From Desulfobacteraceae bacterium (GTDB taxonomy: Bacteria > Desulfobacterota > Desulfobacteria > Desulfobacterales > SURF-15), in the NCBI GenBank assembly GCA_003599475.1, contig QZKK01000212.1, positions 1 through 11,648 of the forward strand: a stretch of 11,648 bases of DNA. Reading direction: 5' to 3'. A program made the translations under genes and the position numbers. Positions 6,964-11,648 of the stretch are shown piece after piece. Every line of letters begins with the position of its first letter. The first letter of the stretch is position 1. Under the pieces are notes generated by a model. That model was not told the DNA's origin, made no database searches, and saw only the letters and a list, made by a program, of their open reading frames with translations.

Positions 6964-8181
6964 TCAAGCTGCGCGGGGTATTTCATCTTTTTTGGGTTGC
7001 GGGACTGCCGCCCGTTTCGGCATTGCCCCGGCATTCGCCCCGAGCTTGAAGCCTCTTCCGGCATACTCCGCATAGGCGATGGCAATCGTCCGGTAGAAGA
7101 GATGCGCTAGCTTCGAAAAGGGGAGATAAGCAAACAGGGCAAAGACAAACATCAGGTGGATGAAATAGATAAAGTATGCCGGAAACGCCCACCCCGCGAG
7201 CCGGAAAAGCTCGGTCAGCATTCCGGTAGCCCCCAACCCCAGCACAAGCGTCAGAAGCGCCCAGTCCTTGAAGGCGGAGATCTGATCGGTCTTCGCCAGC
7301 CGGGCACGGATCAGAAGGAGACCCCCGATGATCAGGCAGACTCCGCTGATGTTGGCGAGCCACTTGACGGGATTGAGTTGGGAATACGGTCCCGGCGCCT
7401 GGAGGATGTAAAGGGCCACGAAGAAGCAGTTTGTTACGATAAACAGCCCGATAAAGGAGAAAAAGACCATCATGTGGGGGGTGGACCGCTCCCTGTTGTC
7501 CGTGCAGTCGTTGAAACGGTAGTGTCCGAGGATTGTCGGGATCGATCGGACGAGCGCCAGGACAAACTCTTTGGGATCGATCGTCTTCTTTTCCGTTTTT
7601 CCCTCCCGGACGGCGTTTTCATGGATGTCCGAAAGGAAATTCCGGATGCCCAATGCAAAGATCACGACAACCCATATGGAAAGGGGGATAAAGATGAGAT
7701 CCACCAGCCAGGTTGAAAAAAAGTGGTCCATGGCGATCATGTCCCCCTCCGGGGTGAAATCGAGAAGCCCCGTGATCAGCCCCAGCATCAGAAAAACCAC
7801 CGCCGGAACGGCCATCAGGATCGGCCACTTCTTGGGATCGTTTACGGCCCGGGAAAGCGCTTTGGGGGCCGCATAGTGGGAAACTGCATAGGCGCGGGCT
7901 GCGGCCATGACATCGGCCGGCTTGGCCGTGCGCGGGCATCGTGTGGAACAGTCGCCGCAGTTATGGCACAGCCAGATGTCCGCGCTCTTGATCAGTTTGT
8001 CCTTCAGCCCCCAGGATGCCGCGATCATCTCCTTCCTGGGAAAAGGCTTGTTTTCAGGCGTAATCGTGCACGCCACCGAACAGGTGGCGCACTGATAGCA
8101 CTTCTTGAGGTCTTCGCCCCCCAGGGCGCCGACCTCCCGGATAAAGTTTAAATCAGGCTCCAAAACTTGTGGTTCCGGCAT
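6964..8181 (-). CDS. qmoC: QmoC, heme b and Fe-S membrane subunit of the quinone-interacting oxidoreductase
   Basis: The 405-aa protein is an HdrC-HdrE fusion. In known sulfate reducers it takes electrons from the quinone pool and passes them to QmoA/QmoB and on to APS reductase. Residues 28-38 (C-x2-C-x2-C-x3-C) and 72-82 (C-x2-C-x2-C-x3-C-P) bind two [4Fe-4S] clusters on the cytoplasmic side. The rest holds about six membrane segments (about 119-140, 156-180, 236-260, 274-293, 304-325, 333-355). Histidines in or near them, including His153, His220, His236, His342 and His360, are candidate heme b ligands. The C-terminal tail (about 375-405) is basic and Ala/Pro-rich. The start at 8181 has AGGAGGT (8185-8191) right upstream. 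It is last in the operon and ends at the shared terminator. Unusually, 266 bp of repeat-rich sequence separates it from qmoB. Confidence 0.96.
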   Translation of the reverse strand: MPEPQVLEPDLNFIREVGALGGEDLKKCYQCATCSVACTITPENKPFPRKEMIAASWGLKDKLIKSADIWLCHNCGDCSTRCPRTAKPADVMAAARAYAVSHYAAPKALSRAVNDPKKWPILMAVPAVVFLMLGLITGLLDFTPEGDMIAMDHFFSTWLVDLIFIPLSIWVVVIFALGIRNFLSDIHENAVREGKTEKKTIDPKEFVLALVRSIPTILGHYRFNDCTDNRERSTPHMMVFFSFIGLFIVTNCFFVALYILQAPGPYSQLNPVKWLANISGVCLIIGGLLLIRARLAKTDQISAFKDWALLTLVLGLGATGMLTELFRLAGWAFPAYFIYFIHLMFVFALFAYLPFSKLAHLFYRTIAIAYAEYAGRGFKLGANAGAMPKRAAVPQPKKDEIPRAA

Positions 8182-8202
8182 GGTACCTCCTCATGTTTCA
8201 GA

Positions 8203-8445
8203 AAATTCTAAATTCGAATCTCGAAATTCGAAACAAATTCTAAATTCGAAATGTTCTTAATGACAAAAACAAATCGACATGCACGAAATAAAAACCGTCT
8301 ATTCAAACGATCATTGTTTCGATCATTTGAATTTTGGTCATTCGAGTTTGTTTCGAATTTCGGATTTCGTGATTCGGATTTGGGGCCATCCCATCAGGCA
8401 TAGCCCCCGACGCCTGCCTCGGTGCAAATTCGCATTTCGAAAACA
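8203..8445. repeat. Inverted-repeat element inside the qmo operon (between qmoB and qmoC)
   Basis: The 266-bp gap is A/T-rich and built from AAATTCGAAA-like words, unlike the flanking genes. The left arm (8210-8231) matches the reverse complement of the right arm (8360-8381) at about 19 of 22 positions. In the middle, 8301-8312 and 8321-8332 form a 12-bp stem with one C-A mismatch and an 8-nt loop. More TTCGAATTT-type words lie at 8238-8251 and 8341-8360, and AAATTCG/ATTTCGAAA recurs at 8426-8441. No credible ORF is present. It resembles MITE or REP-like elements that I recall from desulfobacterial genomes (from memory, unchecked). In the mRNA it would fold into a long stem. Confidence 0.65.
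8301..8332. repeat. Central hairpin of the qmoB-qmoC element
   Basis: ATTCAAACGATC and GATCATTTGAAT pair with a single mismatch around an 8-nt loop. It has no adjacent U run on the minus strand, so it looks like a structural part of the repeat rather than a terminator. Confidence 0.6.
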
Positions 8446-8447
8446 CC

Positions 8448-10790
8448 TTAGAACCCTTTGAACGGGTTCGGTCCCAGAGCCTCGACACTTTCGACAAAGT
8501 CGTTGATCATCTTGGGAAGCCTGTCATAGTCGTCGATGGCGACTTCCAACTGTGCGACCCGCTCGTTTTCGAGGGCGAGGCTCTTCAGCGCTTCTCCGAT
8601 CTTTTTCATCCGGATGCTGGCCAGCTCACTCCCCTTGATGAAGTGGCACTGGTAGTCGTCCCCATGTTTGCACCCGAGGATAAAGACGCCGTCCATCCCC
8701 TGGGAAAGCGCATCCTTGATCCAGATGACGTTTACCGAACCCAGGCAGCGAACCGGGATGAAGCGGACATCCGCCGAATAGGAGAGCCGGTTTAGCCCTG
8801 CGATGTCGAGAGCCGGGTAAGCGTCGTTTTCACAGACCAAACCGAGGATTCTGACCGGGGGTTCGGAATAATCGTCTTCCGAGGGAACCTTGATCGATTT
8901 GACCATGGAACCGATGCTGTCGATGCTGTAGTCGGCAAAATTGATGATCCGCTCCGGGCATGCCCCCATACAGGTCCCGCATCTGCGGCACCGGGCGGGG
9001 TTCGGTTTGGGGGTCCCCCGCTCATCGTCGTCGATCGCCCCGAAGGGGCATTCTTCCGTGCACCGCTTGCACTGCGTACACCGCTGAAAGAAAAAATCCG
9101 GATAGGTGATGTCTCCCCATCGGGGATGAACCGCAACTCCCATCTGGACGGACTCCAGGCACTGGATCGCTTTCAAAGCAGCCCCGGCTGCATCTTCCAT
9201 CGACTCTTCGGCGGTCATGCTGCGCCGCACCGCACCGGCGGCGTAGATGCCGGTGCGCTGGGTCTCGTAGGGAAAGCAGATATAGTTGGAATCGACATAC
9301 CCGTTGAAAAGTTTGATATTGTCGCGAAATGCCGGACCCTGCCTGTAGGCCATGTTGACCACCGGGTCGTCTGCGGTTGCAGGCACCATTCCGGTGCCCA
9401 GAACGACCATATCGGCTCTGACCTGAATCTTTTCGCCAAGCAGCGTGTCATCGGCCTCCACCACGAGACCGTCTCTGTTTCCGGATACCCCGACGACATC
9501 GCCTTTCGTCAGAAAGATTCCGGGGTCCTGCTGGATCGCCTTGTAGAAGTTTTCGAGAAGGCCCGGTGTTCGCATGTGCTGATAGAAGATAAAGGCCTTG
9601 CCGTCTGCGGGAAAATCCTCGCGTACATATTTGGCCTGCTTGAGGGCGACCAGGCTGGTAACGGCTCCTGCATACTCGAAATCGGAATCATCGCCTTTGC
9701 CGGGGCTCTGGATGAAAACCACCGATTTGGCCTCTTTGCCGTCCGAAGGGCGAACGATTTTTCCTTTTCCGGCGATCTCCTCGAACAGGCTGTTGGTCAC
9801 AACGTCCGGGGATGCGCCGAAACCCAGATGGGCAAATTCATCCCCCTTGGGGCTGTAGGGCCGCCAGCCGGCCGCCAGAATCACGGCCCCGTATTTTTCA
9901 CCCGCCGGATCGAAGGTGAGGATGTCCTTTTTTCCGACGTTGTACTCCATATACTTCTTGTGCAGGGCCTGGGCATCCAGCTCCTTTCCCTTTTCATCCA
10001 CCTTCATCTCATCGGGCAGCGGATAGGGTACGTCGAATTCGATCTTCTCCCCGGGCTTCTTGAAGGTGACCGTAAAGTCTCCCGGCTGCCCCGCAATCCT
10101 TGCGACAATCGTTCCGGTTCGAATCGTGATGTTCGGATACTGCTCGAGCTCTTTGATCTTTTCTTCCACAATCGGCGGGATGAGCGCATCGTAGGGGCTG
10201 TCGACGGGAAGCTGTTTCCGCCACAGTCTTGCTTTGCCTCCGAGCCGGTCCTCTTTTTCCACCAGAGTCACATCATAGCCGGCTTTGGCCGTATCGACGG
10301 CTGCGCTCATTCCGGTCACTCCGCCGCCGACGACCAGGATCCTTTTGGAGAGCATATCCAGCGTGTAAGGCTCGGGCGGATTGACTTTTTCGATTCTGGC
10401 CATTCCCATCCGCAGGTAGTCTTCGGCCATCATCTGAACCCGGTCATAGCTGTCGCCGGCCGCCTTCTGCTCTTCGGTAAGCCGCGGGAACTCGGTGCGC
10501 GGGTGCGACCATACCACCTGCTCTCTTAAGTTTACCCGATCGACCATGCAGCCTTCGAATTTGAAAAGATCGTAGTTGATTCGCCTGGAACACGCGGCGA
10601 TCACGATCCTGTTGGTTCCGTTTTCTTTGATATCTTTTTGGATCCGGCCGAGCGTTTCCTTGCCGCACAGGAGCGGACTGGTTTGAACCGGAAAGCTCTT
10701 CTCATTGGCGACGGCGCTCAGGGCCTCGATATCCAGGGAATCACCGATGCCGCACCCCGTGCAGATGTATACACCGTATTTCTTGTCCAT
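8448..10790 (-). CDS. qmoB: QmoB, HdrA-like flavoprotein with ferredoxin and MvhD-like domains
   Basis: The 780-aa protein is a soluble subunit of the Qmo complex. Residues 1-150 form an HdrA-like N-terminal region with Cys10, Cys13, Cys42, Cys67 and Cys81. ILVVGGGVTGMSAAVDTAKA (151-170), with LVEKEDRLGGKA after it, is the FAD-binding Rossmann fold. VLGTGM (463-468) and GIYAAGA (514-520) belong to the rest of the FAD domain. Two [4Fe-4S] motifs follow: C-x2-C-x2-C-x3-C-P at 571-582 and at 601-612. The C-terminal part (about 645-780) is MvhD/FlpD-like, with Cys653, Cys682, Cys707 and Cys715. At the position where QmoA carries four HdrA-type cysteines (about residues 358-386) this protein has none. 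The start at 10790 is chosen because AGGAGG (10800-10805) lies 9 nt before it; an ATG at 10799 directly abuts that site. It begins 13 bp after the qmoA stop, so the two are surely co-transcribed. It may mediate electron transfer to APS reductase or electron confurcation, as proposed for Qmo. Confidence 0.97.
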   Translation of the reverse strand: MDKKYGVYICTGCGIGDSLDIEALSAVANEKSFPVQTSPLLCGKETLGRIQKDIKENGTNRIVIAACSRRINYDLFKFEGCMVDRVNLREQVVWSHPRTEFPRLTEEQKAAGDSYDRVQMMAEDYLRMGMARIEKVNPPEPYTLDMLSKRILVVGGGVTGMSAAVDTAKAGYDVTLVEKEDRLGGKARLWRKQLPVDSPYDALIPPIVEEKIKELEQYPNITIRTGTIVARIAGQPGDFTVTFKKPGEKIEFDVPYPLPDEMKVDEKGKELDAQALHKKYMEYNVGKKDILTFDPAGEKYGAVILAAGWRPYSPKGDEFAHLGFGASPDVVTNSLFEEIAGKGKIVRPSDGKEAKSVVFIQSPGKGDDSDFEYAGAVTSLVALKQAKYVREDFPADGKAFIFYQHMRTPGLLENFYKAIQQDPGIFLTKGDVVGVSGNRDGLVVEADDTLLGEKIQVRADMVVLGTGMVPATADDPVVNMAYRQGPAFRDNIKLFNGYVDSNYICFPYETQRTGIYAAGAVRRSMTAEESMEDAAGAALKAIQCLESVQMGVAVHPRWGDITYPDFFFQRCTQCKRCTEECPFGAIDDDERGTPKPNPARCRRCGTCMGACPERIINFADYSIDSIGSMVKSIKVPSEDDYSEPPVRILGLVCENDAYPALDIAGLNRLSYSADVRFIPVRCLGSVNVIWIKDALSQGMDGVFILGCKHGDDYQCHFIKGSELASIRMKKIGEALKSLALENERVAQLEVAIDDYDRLPKMINDFVESVEALGPNPFKGF

Positions 10791-10799
10791 TTTATCCAT

Positions 10800-10805
10800 C
10801 CTCCT
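10800..10805 (-). promoter_or_regulatory. Shine-Dalgarno of qmoB, overlapping the qmoA stop codon
   Basis: AGGAGG on the minus strand shares two bases with the TAG stop codon of qmoA (10804-10806). It is 0 nt from the ATG at 10799 and 9 nt from the ATG at 10790, so the second Met is the likelier start. The overlap suggests translational coupling of qmoA and qmoB. Confidence 0.7.
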
Positions 10806-11648
10806 ACTTCCTCACGAGGGTTTGAATGGCTCGAAGCGCCATACCGGTTGCATTCTGATTGGATGAGACCACATCGAGGGGTTTGTTCGCGCAACCGACT
10901 GCAAACATGCCGCCTTTTTTAAAGTCGTTGATGATGAAGCCGTTTTCATCGTATTTCAGATCGGCGGGAAGCGGTGCGTCTTTTGCGGTCGGCTGCATGC
11001 CCGTGGCCAGAACCACCATCTCGGCCGTTTGCCGGATCTTTTCACCGGTCACCGCATTTTCTGCAACGACCGTGATGTTTTTCGTGGCCGGATCCTCCGA
11101 GACTTCCGCCACTTTCCCTTTGATGAAGAAGATGTTCTGATCCTCCTTGATCTTCTTGTAAAATTTTTCGTACCGCTGACCGGGGGTCCGCAAGTCGATG
11201 TAGAAGATATAGATTTTGGCATCCGGATACTGTTCGCGGACATAGGTCGCCTGCTTCAACGAGGCCATGCAGCAGATGTACGAGCAGTAGGGGAGGTAGT
11301 TTTCGTCCCTTGAACCCGCACACTGGACGAAAGCCACACTCTCCGGTGCCTTCTTGTCCGAAGGCCGGACGATCCGCCCCTTTGTGGGGCCGTTCGGCGA
11401 TGCGTACCTCTCCATCATCATATTGGTGACGATGTTGTCGTACTTGCCGAATCCCAGGTTGTCGATTTTGGTTGCATCGTAGGGAACCCATCCGGTCGCC
11501 CAGATGACGGCCCCCACCTCGATCTTCATCGACTTGGGTCCGGCTTCGAGATCCACCGCCCCCTCCGGAAGCGCTTCCTTGACCTTGCGCGCATCGTCTG
11601 TACCGATGATTTCAGGCGACAACACGTATTTGAACGGAAAAGCCATCT
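10804..11648 (-). CDS. qmoA: QmoA, HdrA-like FAD subunit (partial, N-terminus beyond window)
   Basis: About 280 C-terminal residues of an HdrA-like flavoprotein are present; the reading frame runs off the right edge without a start, and the family is about 410 residues long, so roughly the first third is missing, including the main FAD-binding GxGxxG. Seen: VIWATGWVPY near the left of the fragment; GRIVRPSDKK; then four cysteines, in FVQCAGSRD and YCSYICCMASLKQ (11269-11322), the Cys set that binds a [4Fe-4S] cluster in HdrA; VVLATGMQP; and a C-terminal GGMFAVGCANKP motif with the second part of the FAD domain. It is closely similar to QmoB over the shared region. In known sulfate reducers it lies downstream of aprBA, which would be just outside this window. 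The ATG at 11646 is an internal Met, not a start. Confidence 0.95.
   Translation of the reverse strand, partial: MAFPFKYVLSPEIIGTDDARKVKEALPEGAVDLEAGPKSMKIEVGAVIWATGWVPYDATKIDNLGFGKYDNIVTNMMMERYASPNGPTKGRIVRPSDKKAPESVAFVQCAGSRDENYLPYCSYICCMASLKQATYVREQYPDAKIYIFYIDLRTPGQRYEKFYKKIKEDQNIFFIKGKVAEVSEDPATKNITVVAENAVTGEKIRQTAEMVVLATGMQPTAKDAPLPADLKYDENGFIINDFKKGGMFAVGCANKPLDVVSSNQNATGMALRAIQTLVRK

Noticed and set aside
8279..8497. Two short open frames (60-64 codons) over the qmoB-qmoC gap
   Set aside because: Their translations are made of repeat sequence and overlap qmoB; there is no ribosome binding site or family resemblance.
9126..10529. 467-codon open frame antisense to qmoB
   Set aside because: It lies wholly within the clearly real qmoB and has no motif or ribosome binding site; it is a shadow frame.
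1..11648. tRNA, rRNA, insertion-sequence transposase or integrase
   Set aside because: No cloverleaf with a TTCGANNC arm in context, no rRNA-like stretch and no transposase motif (DDE, HUH or serine recombinase) was seen on either strand.

Overview
The window looks like a chromosomal piece of a dissimilatory sulfate-reducing bacterium, most likely a member of the Desulfobacterota (former Deltaproteobacteria), possibly Desulfobacterales. The main evidence is a complete sulfate adenylyltransferase gene (sat) facing a qmoC-qmoB-qmoA cluster. In known sulfate reducers QmoABC is the membrane complex that links the quinone pool to APS reductase. Only the C-terminal part of QmoA is present. By analogy aprA/aprB would lie just beyond the right edge, but they are not visible here.

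Layout. Positions 57-1103 (-): a P1-family (DmpA/BapA-like) self-processing aminopeptidase. Positions 1338-2327 (-): a SAM-dependent methyltransferase with an N-terminal zinc-ribbon-like Cys pattern. Positions 2328-2644: a divergent promoter region with a sigma70-like promoter for each side, a perfect 6-6-6 inverted repeat on the leftward promoter, and a degenerate 9-bp tandem repeat. Positions 2645-4420 (+): a GAF plus SpoIIE/PP2C-type phosphatase of the RsbU type with an unusual N-terminal domain. Positions 4631-5383 (+): a sirtuin (Sir2) deacylase. Positions 5590-6864 (+): sat. Positions 6893-6926: a perfect palindrome flanked by A and T runs, a bidirectional terminator between the convergent sat and qmoC. 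Positions 6964-11648 (-): qmoC, qmoB and partial qmoA.

How the genes work together. Sat activates sulfate to APS. APS reductase (off-window) reduces APS to sulfite and AMP. QmoABC passes quinol electrons to that step: QmoC is the membrane heme b/Fe-S subunit, and QmoA and QmoB are HdrA-like flavoproteins. The phosphatase and the sirtuin are regulatory-type proteins. Their closeness to sat is suggestive, but nothing in the sequence ties them to it. The peptidase and methyltransferase appear unrelated.

I see no wholly new multi-gene system. The less ordinary signals are: (1) three kinds of short non-coding repeat in the gaps, one a roughly 240-bp inverted-repeat element lying inside the qmo operon between qmoB and qmoC and another a roughly 165-bp inverted-repeat element before the sirtuin; (2) the QmoA/QmoB paralogue pair, in which QmoA keeps the four HdrA-type cysteines and QmoB has lost all of them at the aligned place; (3) an operator-like site on the methyltransferase promoter; (4) the convergent arrangement of the sulfate activation and reduction genes.
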